The position numbers and the translations under genes were made by a program. DNA of 64,000 bases from positions 62,001 through 126,000 of the forward strand of contig JAKLEZ010000005.1 of the NCBI GenBank assembly GCA_022711465.1, written 5' to 3'. The DNA is from Planctomycetota bacterium (GTDB lineage: Bacteria > Planctomycetota > Phycisphaerae > UBA1845 > PWPN01). Under the pieces are notes generated by a model. The model had not been told where the DNA came from. It ran no database searches and saw only the letters and a program-made list of their open reading frames with translations. Shown here in pieces: positions 52,552 through 61,109 of this stretch. How positions within the stretch are numbered: the first letter of the stretch is position 1; the number at the start of each line of letters is the position of its first letter.

Positions 52552-53769
52552 TCACTGTGCCGGGTTGGTGGTGGCTCGCTCGGCAGTCGGCCCGCTGGCC
52601 GCGGCGGGTCGGGTGCCGGTGTCCACGAAGGTCTCCATCGACGCCCGTTGAACGTTGACTCTCACCCCCGGTTTCGCCCGCTGGATGCCGTTGACGATGA
52701 CCCAGTCACCCTCGGATACGCCATGAGTCACTACACGCATCCCGTTCTCCAGTGCCCCCACCTGCACGCGGCGGTACTCGACGGTCTCGTGGTTGGCTAC
52801 GAGCAGATACCGCTGCCCCTGGTCAAATCCCATCGCCCGCTCCGCGACCATCAGCACTGGGCGAGGTACGCTGACCGGAATCCGCACCCGGACGAACAGC
52901 CCGCCCATGAGGCTGCCGTCATTGATGAACTTGCCGCGAACCTCGATCGTGCCCGTGCTGCTGTCCACCTGGGGTGCCCAATAGTCGATCGTGCCTTCGT
53001 GCGGGTAGCCCTGTTCGTTCATCAGTCCCACGAAAACCCGGCGCCTGTCTTCCGGAATCTCCTTGTTCTCCGCCGGATTCGGCCGTGACCGCCGGAGTTT
53101 CAGCACGTCGGCCTCGCTCAGGTTGAAGTAGGCGTACACGATGCTGTCATCCACGATCGTGGCCAGCTTGGTCTGACTCGGGTCGATCAGCGCCCCCACG
53201 CCGGGAACGTTCCGGCTCACGCGCCCGTCCAGCGGGGCCAGGATCCGCGTGTACGCCAGGCTGTGCTCAGCGGCGTCCACTCGGGCCGCGGCCAGATCGA
53301 TCGAGGCCTTGAGGCGATCACGATCCGCCCGCTGCTGAATGACTTCCAGCTCGCTGACCGACCGTGACTTGAAAGCATCCTCCAGACGCGCGAGCTTCGC
53401 CTCCGCGAAGGCGTGCTCCGTCTTGGCTACTTCGAGGTGGGCTTGCGCCTGGGCCAATTGGTCCTCGTACGGACGCGGATCGATCTGGAAGAGCAGGGTC
53501 CCCTTCTTGACCATCGCTCGCGGTTCGTAGTTGACGCCCTGCAGGTACCCCCCGACCTGGGCCCGCAATTCGATCTCCTCCTTGCTCGTAGTCGTCCCGG
53601 TTGCCTCGATCGTGTCAGTAAACATCCGTGTCACCGGCTGGGCGATCGTGACGTTTGGCGGGGGCGCAGGCACGCTCGTTGGCTTCCGGCGCTCACACCC
53701 ATGGATCGCAGCGCCAAGAAGCAGGGCCATGGTGATCGTCCACGCTCGGATTGCGGCTGGTTGACTCAT
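52552..53769 (-). CDS. RND periplasmic adaptor (MexA/AcrA-like lipoprotein)
   Basis: 405 residues. The N-terminus ends in a lipobox-like AAIHGC, as in AcrA and MexA. The order is typical: barrel-sandwich start IEATGTTTSKEEIELRAQVG, the lipoyl-like half LLFQIDPRPYEDQLAQAQA, a long helical hairpin (about residues 105-170, HLEVAKTEHAFAEAKLARLE), the return half TRILAPLDGRVSRNVPGVG, a beta-barrel with DSIVYAYFNLSEADVLKL, and the membrane-proximal domain near residues 300-375. It bridges the RND pump and an outer-membrane channel. It is the first gene of the pair, read before the pump, and no repressor gene is adjacent. Confidence 0.95.
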   Translation of the reverse strand: MSQPAAIRAWTITMALLLGAAIHGCERRKPTSVPAPPPNVTIAQPVTRMFTDTIEATGTTTSKEEIELRAQVGGYLQGVNYEPRAMVKKGTLLFQIDPRPYEDQLAQAQAHLEVAKTEHAFAEAKLARLEDAFKSRSVSELEVIQQRADRDRLKASIDLAAARVDAAEHSLAYTRILAPLDGRVSRNVPGVGALIDPSQTKLATIVDDSIVYAYFNLSEADVLKLRRSRPNPAENKEIPEDRRRVFVGLMNEQGYPHEGTIDYWAPQVDSSTGTIEVRGKFINDGSLMGGLFVRVRIPVSVPRPVLMVAERAMGFDQGQRYLLVANHETVEYRRVQVGALENGMRVVTHGVSEGDWVIVNGIQRAKPGVRVNVQRASMETFVDTGTRPAAASGPTAERATTNPAQ

Positions 53770-54337
53770 GCCAACGTCCCCTGGAGTGTTCTCCGAATGC
53801 CCATCAACCGACCCGTCCCCGATGACCTTGCCCGGCTACGCCGCCGGGCCGGGGTCCGCTATTGTACCAGCGCCCCCGCCCGTCACGCCCGCCCAATTCC
53901 GGGTTTTTCCGGTCTGTGGTCTGAAGCGACCTTGATCCACTTCAAATGGTACGGATGGCCCTGGCTCGCGGAACAGCACATGAGCCTGAACGCGAGCTTC
54001 CGGCCCAAATCGTGTGCCGCCTTCAGCACCCTGTCGAGGAAATCCGTGTTGAGCTTCCCCGGTTCAGGCTCCAACTCGCCCCAAGCCCCGCGGGCGTAGT
54101 GGACAGTGGAAGGACTGCCTTGGTGAAATCGCTGTTCGTGGCCCGCCTGCGCCCGTCCCGTCAGCCCGCTCACAGACCACAGGACATGATAGGCCCAGAC
54201 CCGCGGCTGTCGAGGCCTGGTATGGCTTTCCGAGGGAGATGACGAGCCTCGCCTTTGCGTCGTACACCATGCAGACGCTTCATCGGTGGACCCGAAGACA
54301 ACTCATGCCGCCGGAATGGTCTGGGGCCAGTTCCGTT
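53770..54337. other. Intergenic region with a gene remnant
   Basis: 568 bases between the adaptor start and the end of the LRR lipoprotein gene, both on the minus strand. It includes the glycosidase-like remnant listed separately at 53930-54098. The rest shows no intact gene, and the promoter of the pump genes must lie within it, but I could not place it. Confidence 0.4.
53930..54098 (-). pseudogene. Decayed fragment of a glycosidase-like gene
   Basis: The minus-strand frame reads ARGAWGELEPEPGKLNTDFL, then DRVLKAAHDLGRKLAFRLMC and CSASQGHPYHLKWIKV. The W-x-x-L-E-P-E-x-G-x-x-N pattern followed by a helix and L-A-F-R strand is that of the TIM-barrel start of GH42/DUF4832-like proteins. Only about 56 residues are alike; both flanks lose similarity and no start, signal peptide or full-length frame remains. 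The most likely explanation is a deleted or decayed gene. The alternative, a small real protein, is less likely because the fragment covers only part of a barrel. Confidence 0.45.
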
Positions 54338-56410
54338 TCATTGGGCGTCGCAGGTCGCGTGGACTTCCGCGATACCGAGCAATGGCGGCTCCGTCCCACA
54401 GCTGCTGCGGTCACCCCAGATGATCGTGGCCCCCGCGCTCTTGAGCTGGTTCATCAGATCGCACTGGGTCGTTGAGCCGGCATCCGGGTCGCAGTTCGTA
54501 TCGATCGGGCAGCAGGTGACGTCGATCGAAGGTCGGTTGCCAAGAAACGCGGCCCCGATCAGACCCGACAGGCTGTCGACGGGATTCTCCGTCAACCGAA
54601 GCGTCCTCAGGTTCGGTAATCCGGTCACACCGGTATAGCCGCTAATGTCGTTGTGCGTCGCGTTGAGCGTTTGCAGCGAACTCAGACCTGCCACCGGCGC
54701 CAGGCTGGTGATCGAGTTGCCGCTGCACCCGAGCCACTTCAGCTTGGCCATGTTCTGGACGCCGTTGAGGCTGGTGATCGCCTTGTTCTGCTGCCAATCC
54801 ACCTTGAGCGTCTCCAGGCGGGTCAAACCCGACAGCGACGATATGCTCCCGATGAAGTTGTGCATCACATCCAGCGACTTGAGCGAGGTCATCGGCGCCA
54901 GGGGCGCAACGGACCGGATCTTGTTGTCCACCATGTACAGGTTTTCCAGCATGGTCAGTTCGGCCAGCGGCGATAGGTCCTCGACCTCATTCGACAACAG
55001 GTTCAGCGTCTTGAGATTCGTGCAACCCTGAATGCCGGCGAGCGTCCGGATGCCCACGTTCATCGCCTCGAGGTAGGTCACACGCCCCAGGTCGGCCGAG
55101 GTCAGTTCGGCGTTGTCGGCCAGTCCGAGTTGCCGGCGAATCGCGCGCGCCAGACACGGATCCATCGTTTCCGGCTTCTCCCAGAGAATCAGGTCCCCGT
55201 TGCCCTTGGCGTGGAGACGCACGGTCACGGTAACGGGATTGCCGCTTGCGTCTTGATCTTGACGGGCGTATTGGTGCGGAGCGGAGCCGTACCAGGCACG
55301 AAGGTCAACAGGAGCATCGGGGGAGGTGTTGCCCAGCGCGTTGTACATCTCCTCGGCCCAGGCGACGTTCTTCTTCGTGCTCACCACCCAGTTCATGCCC
55401 AGTGCCGCCTGAGCGTGTGCCTCGTCCACGATCTTGGCCTGGAAGCCAGCCCGATGGCTGTGACAGAAGCCCAGATACACCAGGCTCTTGCTCTGACTGA
55501 GGTCATTGCACTGGGTGAGGAAATCCGCGCTGAGCACATAGACGGGCTTGCGCGTGTCCTGGTCGAGATACGGCATTCGGGCATAGGTAACCTTGTGCGG
55601 CACGAGCCCCCGGCTTTTCATGAAGGCCAGACTCTTCGCTGTTGCGATGTGGCCGGTCATGACGTAGACACGCTGGGCGTTGTGTTTGCTGGGCCACGCC
55701 AATCCGTGGGAGTAAATGTGCACGACTCCATAGTCACTCAATCGCATGAACTTGGCGATCCTGCATTCCTCGTCCCGGTAAACAACGAAGTCGTCAAAGC
55801 CACATTCCCGAAACCGGGAATTGGCCGTGGCAACCAGATGGTTGGTGAGTCCTTGTCGCTCCCAGTAGTGCGGATTGAGCAGGATCGTCTTCCTGGACTC
55901 GACGAGGTCGGCCGACTTCATCGTCCGCGAAGTCTTGGCTGGCAGAAAGTCGGATCCGTCAGCAGCGTCACCTCCACCGTCGACCATCCCGGGCGGATCG
56001 TCGTCCTCCAGATCGAGCGCAATCCCGGTCTCCGTTCCGTCGGCGTACCGGATGGCAATCCCGAAACTGCTGGCCTCGGCCCACTCGACAGCAGGGTTGC
56101 TGCTCAGCCTGTTGACCATCTCTGCCTTGGCCGCCTCCTCGTCCCCCGTGCTGGCCAGCAGGGACTGCAGGTCTTCGTCCGCCTCGGCCAGAATGGCCAG
56201 GTCGGCCTCGGCCTCCGCTTCTTCGGCCCCCGTCACCTCCGACAGGTCGCCACCCAGTGCCTCTGCCAACTCCCTATCTGCATCCACCGGAGTGCCCGGC
56301 GGATCGATGGGAGGACCGGTCGGCTCCTGTGGAGCACAGGCCAGGCCCATCACGCATAGCAAGACCAGGGTAAACAACGGCAACCAGTGTTTGGCGCATC
56401 CCACGATCAT
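54338..56410 (-). CDS. Lipoprotein with caspase-like and leucine-rich-repeat domains
   Basis: 690 residues, with AAGGAG seven bases before the ATG. A lipobox (MGLACAP, Cys25) is followed by an acidic linker to about residue 165. Residues 170-380 resemble a clan CD (caspase-like) peptidase: a strand ending in VVHIYSHG gives His235, and SKSLVYLGFCHSHRAGF gives Cys316, the expected His and Cys dyad positions, with VDEAHAQAALGMNWVV after. Residues 435-630 contain leucine-rich repeats of the 22-residue type, such as LKTLNLLSNEVEDLSPLAEL and LKSLDVMHNFIGSISSL. The C-terminus has several cysteines. It may be a surface-exposed peptidase that recognises proteins through its repeats; activity is unproven. 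Confidence 0.72.
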   Translation of the reverse strand: MIVGCAKHWLPLFTLVLLCVMGLACAPQEPTGPPIDPPGTPVDADRELAEALGGDLSEVTGAEEAEAEADLAILAEADEDLQSLLASTGDEEAAKAEMVNRLSSNPAVEWAEASSFGIAIRYADGTETGIALDLEDDDPPGMVDGGGDAADGSDFLPAKTSRTMKSADLVESRKTILLNPHYWERQGLTNHLVATANSRFRECGFDDFVVYRDEECRIAKFMRLSDYGVVHIYSHGLAWPSKHNAQRVYVMTGHIATAKSLAFMKSRGLVPHKVTYARMPYLDQDTRKPVYVLSADFLTQCNDLSQSKSLVYLGFCHSHRAGFQAKIVDEAHAQAALGMNWVVSTKKNVAWAEEMYNALGNTSPDAPVDLRAWYGSAPHQYARQDQDASGNPVTVTVRLHAKGNGDLILWEKPETMDPCLARAIRRQLGLADNAELTSADLGRVTYLEAMNVGIRTLAGIQGCTNLKTLNLLSNEVEDLSPLAELTMLENLYMVDNKIRSVAPLAPMTSLKSLDVMHNFIGSISSLSGLTRLETLKVDWQQNKAITSLNGVQNMAKLKWLGCSGNSITSLAPVAGLSSLQTLNATHNDISGYTGVTGLPNLRTLRLTENPVDSLSGLIGAAFLGNRPSIDVTCCPIDTNCDPDAGSTTQCDLMNQLKSAGATIIWGDRSSCGTEPPLLGIAEVHATCDAQ

Positions 56411-56947
56411 CGCTGAACTCCTTCCTCGCTGAAATGACTCCCTTGCAGAGGTGTCTTGTTACCCGTTACCCGACGTCGTGGCCCTCACTCCATTCTATCA
56501 GAACCGGTCGACAAAATGAACCTCTAAGTTGCGACCCACCGGCGGTAGCCGCCCAGGCCCATCATGACCGTTGGCAACGGCGGATTGAAACGGACACGCC
56601 GCCAAGAAGCCGCCATCGCATTCTTGACCACAGGGTGACGATCCGGGTGGGGCCGGCTATACTGTCGTCGGCCAGATCCCTTCCCCGGTGAGGACGCCCG
56701 TACGAGGATTGGGCACGAAGATTGCAGACCGCCCCCCAGCTCGCCCGAAAGGCCGCCCAGGACCCAGCCCCGGACCGGTTGGCGGCCGGTACCGCGCGCT
56801 CGGCGCCGCGATGGGCGCGACTCAACCAGTTTCCGGTCGAGCGGGCGATCTTCACGGCCGCTAACGCCAAACGCGGATGAGCCGGCCGGTGGCAGAACCG
56901 GCCGAGATCATCGGGAAGACCTCGGCCGAAGAGGAACAAAACCCACA
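56411..56947. other. Intergenic region between divergent genes
   Basis: 537 bases without a convincing gene. GTGACG (56635-56640) and TATACT (56658-56663), 17 bases apart, form a possible plus-strand promoter, but it would leave a leader of nearly 280 bases before the SGNH gene. From about 56695 to 56880 one plus-strand frame is open and has protein-like composition, but it begins after a stop and has no start codon. Confidence 0.35.
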
Positions 56948-57727
56948 ATGAAGCCTTCTGCGTGCATCCGTCGTTCGCTTGGTGTTCTTGTCCTGGCAGC
57001 TGCCGCCTCCTTGGCCGGTTCGGGTTGCCACGCAACAACGCCCGGCGATCGTCAAGAAGACGCATGGACCGGCGAGGCGCACCAGACCCTGAGCGTCGCA
57101 ATCGTCGGGGACTCAACGGTGGCCGACTACGCGGAGAGCTCCGACAAACGCGGCTGGGGCCAGATGCTGCCGCTGTTCTTCACCGAGAATGTTCGCTTCA
57201 CCAATTTCGCTCGCAGCGGTCGTAGCTCGAAGAGTTTCATCAAGGAAGGATCATGGGCAAAGGTGCTGGCCGCCAAGCCGGACTATGTTCTCATTCAGTT
57301 TGGCCACAACGATTGCCCCGGGAAAGGAGAACGGTCCACCGATCCTGCGGGCGATTTCCAGGATTACCTGCGACGCTACATCGACGACAGCCGATCGATC
57401 GGTGCGACACCCATCCTGATTACGCCGGTGACGCGGAGGAACTTCGGCTCCGACGGCCGGATCCGCACCACCTTGACACCCTACAGTGATGCGATGAAGA
57501 AAGTGGCCTCCCAGAAGCACGTGGACCTGGTCGATCTGCATGCCGAGAGCATCGCGATGCTCAATCGGTTGGGCGACGCCGGCAGCGCTCACCTGAACTG
57601 CAGCCCGAAAGACCACACCCATTGGTCGCCGGAAGGAGCCCGCGTGATGGCTGAGATCGTCGCCAGAGCTTTGCCGCCCGACGGATTGGGACGATATGCA
57701 CGCCTCCGGCCGCCATCGCGCCGGTAG
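56948..57727 (+). CDS. SGNH-hydrolase lipoprotein (rhamnogalacturonan acetylesterase-like)
   Basis: 259 residues. The signal ends in a lipobox-like AGSGC (Cys27). The SGNH/GDSL blocks are all present: block I GDSTVADY with the catalytic Ser56, block II with Gly in NFARSGRSSKSF, block III FGHNDCPGKGERS with Asn, and block V KDHTHWSPEGARVM with the Asp-x-x-His pair. This subfamily, with GDST and W-S-P-E-G, is typical of rhamnogalacturonan acetylesterases, which remove acetyl groups from pectic polysaccharide. It could equally act on other acetylated sugars. The downstream gene is separated by 417 bases. Confidence 0.92.
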   Translation: MKPSACIRRSLGVLVLAAAASLAGSGCHATTPGDRQEDAWTGEAHQTLSVAIVGDSTVADYAESSDKRGWGQMLPLFFTENVRFTNFARSGRSSKSFIKEGSWAKVLAAKPDYVLIQFGHNDCPGKGERSTDPAGDFQDYLRRYIDDSRSIGATPILITPVTRRNFGSDGRIRTTLTPYSDAMKKVASQKHVDLVDLHAESIAMLNRLGDAGSAHLNCSPKDHTHWSPEGARVMAEIVARALPPDGLGRYARLRPPSRR

Positions 57728-58144
57728 CCTCGAACGGCGATTGCCCGGCGAGGACCTCCCGGGCCGGAGGCTGTCGGTCACTGTAACCACCTGCAAAAGA
57801 ACCACTTGCGAGACATTGAGGCCTCTCTGAGCGTTGCCTTGGCGAGGAACGCCGGTCCCGATTCGTCACCCCCGATCCTCCTGCGGCCCTATTCATCGCT
57901 CCGAACCGCCAGCCATCTGTCAGTACCTGGCCGCCGTTGGTTCCCCTGCGGAAGCCCGGGGCCGGATGTCATCGGTTGGCGCAGTATCCCGGACGCTGTA
58001 TCCTATTTCACCAGACGCGGCAGCGTGGTCTAGCACCTCTGCCGCCCAAGTCTCTCGCCACGGGGTGCCGGCATGGTCGCTGAAACGGAGTAGTTCTTCG
58101 CCAGGCAACCGGTCTGAGCCCTCACCCCGAGAAGGAGCAAAACC
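57728..58144. other. Intergenic region and leader of the phosphatase gene
   Basis: 417 bases with no convincing gene. TTGGCG (57976-57981) and TATCCT (57999-58004), 17 bases apart, are a weak promoter candidate. The last bases, GAGAAGGAGCAAAACC, hold a strong ribosome binding site directed at the ATA codon at 58145. Confidence 0.35.
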
Positions 58145-60841
58145 ATAAAAACCATCCGATCATTCCTGTTCCTGGTCCTGCTTCTGTCAGCCGTAGCTTA
58201 TGCCGCACCACCCAAGAACGTCATCCTTTTCATCGGCGACGGCATGGGCTTTGAGCAGGCAGAGGCAGCAGCGCTCTACTCAGGTCGGTTGATGTCATTC
58301 AGCGATCCGGGCAAGTTTCCGTACGGAGCGGACTGCACCACCTACTCGGCAAACTCAGGCGTGACAGACTCAGCCGCCGCTGGGACGGCCCTGGCAACCC
58401 ACACCAAGGTGAACAACGGCGTCATCAGCATGGCCTATCCCGGCGACCAATCGGAACTGCTCACCCTGCTGGAGTACTTCAAGGCTCAGGGCAAGGCAAC
58501 CGGGCTGGTAACCACCTCATACCTTACCGACGCCACCCCGGCCGCCTTCGGAGCACACGAATCAACCAGAAGCAACACCAGTGCCATTGCTGGAGACTAC
58601 CTTAACCAAACGCGCCCGAACGTGCTCTATGGCGGTGGCGGGAGCGGCTTGACGCTTTCGGCCACCACCGCCGCGGGATACGCCGTGGCGACCGATTCCG
58701 CTTCCTTTGAGAACCTGGCAACCCAGCCGGTCAGCTACTTCTCCGCCCAGTTCGGCACCGCTTCCATGCCTTACAAAGCAGACTACCTTGGGGGCACCTA
58801 TCCCTTCCCCGAGCTCGATACCATGACCTCCTCGGCGATCAGCATCCTCAGCCAAGCCCCCGAGGGCTTCTTCCTGATGGTCGAGGGCGGCAACATTGAC
58901 CATGCATGCCACCTCCAGTCAATCACGAAGTGCGTTCACGAGGTGACGGACTTCTCCGACGCTGTCGATGCGGGCTACAACTGGGCACTCGGGCGCTCCG
59001 ATACGCTGATACTCGTCACCGCAGACCACGAGACAGGGGGCCTGACGGTGGACGGAACTATGGATGCGAACGGGTATCCGGTCGCCGCCTGGACGACTAC
59101 CGGGCACACGGGAACAAACGTCCCCGTCTATGCCTGGGGTGTCAACGCCGAACTGGTCCACGGCACCATGGATAACTCCGATATGTTCAACGTGTGTTCA
59201 GCTGACATTGCCCCTGCCCTTGAAGCCACAAACCCATATCCGTCCAACGGCGCAACAGGTGTACCTCCGAATGTCACCCTGACCTGGACTCCAGGGACGG
59301 GAGCGGCATACCACAGGATAAGCGTCTGGACGGAAGTCGAAGCCGTTCTTGACGTCGATGTCACCACGCCGCAGCAGCCTCTGCAGTGCGCTCCCGGAAC
59401 CACTTACTTCTGGACCGTCAGCGAGTATGACGGCGCGGGCGTCCTTCTCGCTCCAGGTCAAACCTGGACCTTCACGACCCTCGATCTTCCGACCGCTCCC
59501 ACCAATCTCAGCCCATCGGGCAGCGTGGTCCCCGTCAACGTCCAGCTTTCGTGGACATCGGGCACCCATGCTCAGCAATACCGAGTCTACCTGGGTGAGA
59601 GCGTCGACTCCATGAGCGACGTTTCTACCCAAACCGGGACCTCCTACTCGCCATCTGGATTAACCAACTCCGCCACCTACTACTGGAGGGTTGTAGCTCT
59701 TAACCCCGCGGGGGAAGCGTCCAGCGAGACCGCCTGGTTCACGACCGAGGATCTGCCTCAGCCTGAGCCCGTCTACGCTGATTCCGAGAACACCGTCGCA
59801 GGCGCCCGTCTCTACGGCGATCTCCTGAGCTTGACGATGAAGGACGAAAGCCGCCAGGGCACGTATGACGGCTATGAGGTCTTGCAGGAAGTTGCCAATG
59901 TGCCCAACAAGAACGCATACAGCACGCTGAACCATGTGTGGACATTCGACCTTGGCAATGCCGTGAGCGCCGAATTCTATGTCGAGGCTTTCAAGACCGC
60001 GAGCACCGATGGTGATGACTTCGTATTCTCCTATTCGACTGATGGTGTGACCTACCTTGACATGCTGACCGTCACCAGAACCGAAGATACGAATGCGCCT
60101 CAGGTCTACGTGTTTCCCACTGCTCCGACCGGGACCGTCTACGTTCGAGCGACCGACACCAACCACACCAAAGCGCATCTGTCGATGGATACACTATACA
60201 TAGATCACATGTATGTTTACGCCTCCGAGGGTGCGGTGATCAAGCACTACAAGGCAAGTCAACCGGTTCCGGCGGACGGCAGCGTTGATGTCCCGCTGGA
60301 CCAGACGCTGAGCTGGACGGCTGGCGATGAGGCCGTTCTCCACAGAGTGTGGTTCGGCGAAGCCGACCCGACCGAATTAGCAGGACCGTTCGAGGTGTCT
60401 GAGCCAGCCTTCGACCCCGGTGTATGGGCGGCTTCGCAGGGGACGCAGATCACGGGCAACTCGGCCTACTTCTGGCGGGTCGACGAGGTGCGTGCGGACG
60501 GCACCGTCGAGACCGGAGATGTGTGGAGATACACAACGACTGCCTCAGGCGGCTGCAATCCGACCAACCTCATCGTCCAGTCGATTGTGCTGTCTACCGA
60601 GCGAGTGCTGCGCGCCGAGGTGGGTGTGGCCACGGTGACAGTCGTAGACAACTGCGGCAATGCCGTTGCCGGCGCCGTGGTCACCGGGCGTTTCACCGGG
60701 GATTTCAGCGCGGACAGCAATGTGACCGCAACGACCGATGACAACGGTGTTGCCGTGTTCCGAAGCTCTACGTCGGCAAGAAAACCCAGTTTCGGCTTCG
60801 AAGTGATGACCATCACGGCCGACGGACTCATCTATCCGTGA
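58145..60841 (+). CDS. Secreted alkaline phosphatase with Fn3-like modules, ATA start
   Basis: 898 residues if translation begins at ATA 58145. AAGGAG lies seven bases before it. The signal peptide, KTIRSFLFLVLLLSAVAYA, lies in frame, and no ATG, GTG or TTG exists between the upstream stop and 58244. Starting at the first ATG (58244) would remove the signal and the metal ligand Asp of ILFIGDGMG. The phosphatase core has TDSAAAGTAL with the nucleophile Ser, VEGGNIDHACH, and TADHETGG. From about residue 360 come two Fn3-like modules (GVPPNVTLTWTPG, PVNVQLSWTSG), a beta-sandwich, a third such module (VPLDQTLSWTAG), and a C-terminal Ig-like domain. Confidence 0.85.
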   Translation: MKTIRSFLFLVLLLSAVAYAAPPKNVILFIGDGMGFEQAEAAALYSGRLMSFSDPGKFPYGADCTTYSANSGVTDSAAAGTALATHTKVNNGVISMAYPGDQSELLTLLEYFKAQGKATGLVTTSYLTDATPAAFGAHESTRSNTSAIAGDYLNQTRPNVLYGGGGSGLTLSATTAAGYAVATDSASFENLATQPVSYFSAQFGTASMPYKADYLGGTYPFPELDTMTSSAISILSQAPEGFFLMVEGGNIDHACHLQSITKCVHEVTDFSDAVDAGYNWALGRSDTLILVTADHETGGLTVDGTMDANGYPVAAWTTTGHTGTNVPVYAWGVNAELVHGTMDNSDMFNVCSADIAPALEATNPYPSNGATGVPPNVTLTWTPGTGAAYHRISVWTEVEAVLDVDVTTPQQPLQCAPGTTYFWTVSEYDGAGVLLAPGQTWTFTTLDLPTAPTNLSPSGSVVPVNVQLSWTSGTHAQQYRVYLGESVDSMSDVSTQTGTSYSPSGLTNSATYYWRVVALNPAGEASSETAWFTTEDLPQPEPVYADSENTVAGARLYGDLLSLTMKDESRQGTYDGYEVLQEVANVPNKNAYSTLNHVWTFDLGNAVSAEFYVEAFKTASTDGDDFVFSYSTDGVTYLDMLTVTRTEDTNAPQVYVFPTAPTGTVYVRATDTNHTKAHLSMDTLYIDHMYVYASEGAVIKHYKASQPVPADGSVDVPLDQTLSWTAGDEAVLHRVWFGEADPTELAGPFEVSEPAFDPGVWAASQGTQITGNSAYFWRVDEVRADGTVETGDVWRYTTTASGGCNPTNLIVQSIVLSTERVLRAEVGVATVTVVDNCGNAVAGAVVTGRFTGDFSADSNVTATTDDNGVAVFRSSTSARKPSFGFEVMTITADGLIYP

Positions 60842-61109
60842 CGCGCGCGGCTCGAACCGACGTGCCTTGCCCTCGCTCATCGCCGTAACCGGAGGTCACT
60901 CGGGACTGATCGCCTGGAGCAGGCTGCCGGCCATTCGGTACAGGGTCACAATGCTCTCGAGAAGCGAGCCGGCCTCCCCGGCATGGGTGGGAACCGGGAT
61001 TGATCCGTCACCAGCAGGAAGCCGGGCAGAGCACGGCAGCCGACGGCCACGGGAATGTGGCCCAGGAACCACTTCGGTCGTATGCTACCCGTGGACTTCT
61101 GGGGCTGCG

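Noticed and set aside
56695..56880. A start-less plus-strand open stretch with protein-like composition (segments such as YEDWARRLQTAPQLARKAAQ)
   Set aside because: It opens right after a stop and has no start codon or ribosome binding site. It might be a remnant of a lost gene, but similarity to a known family was not recognised.
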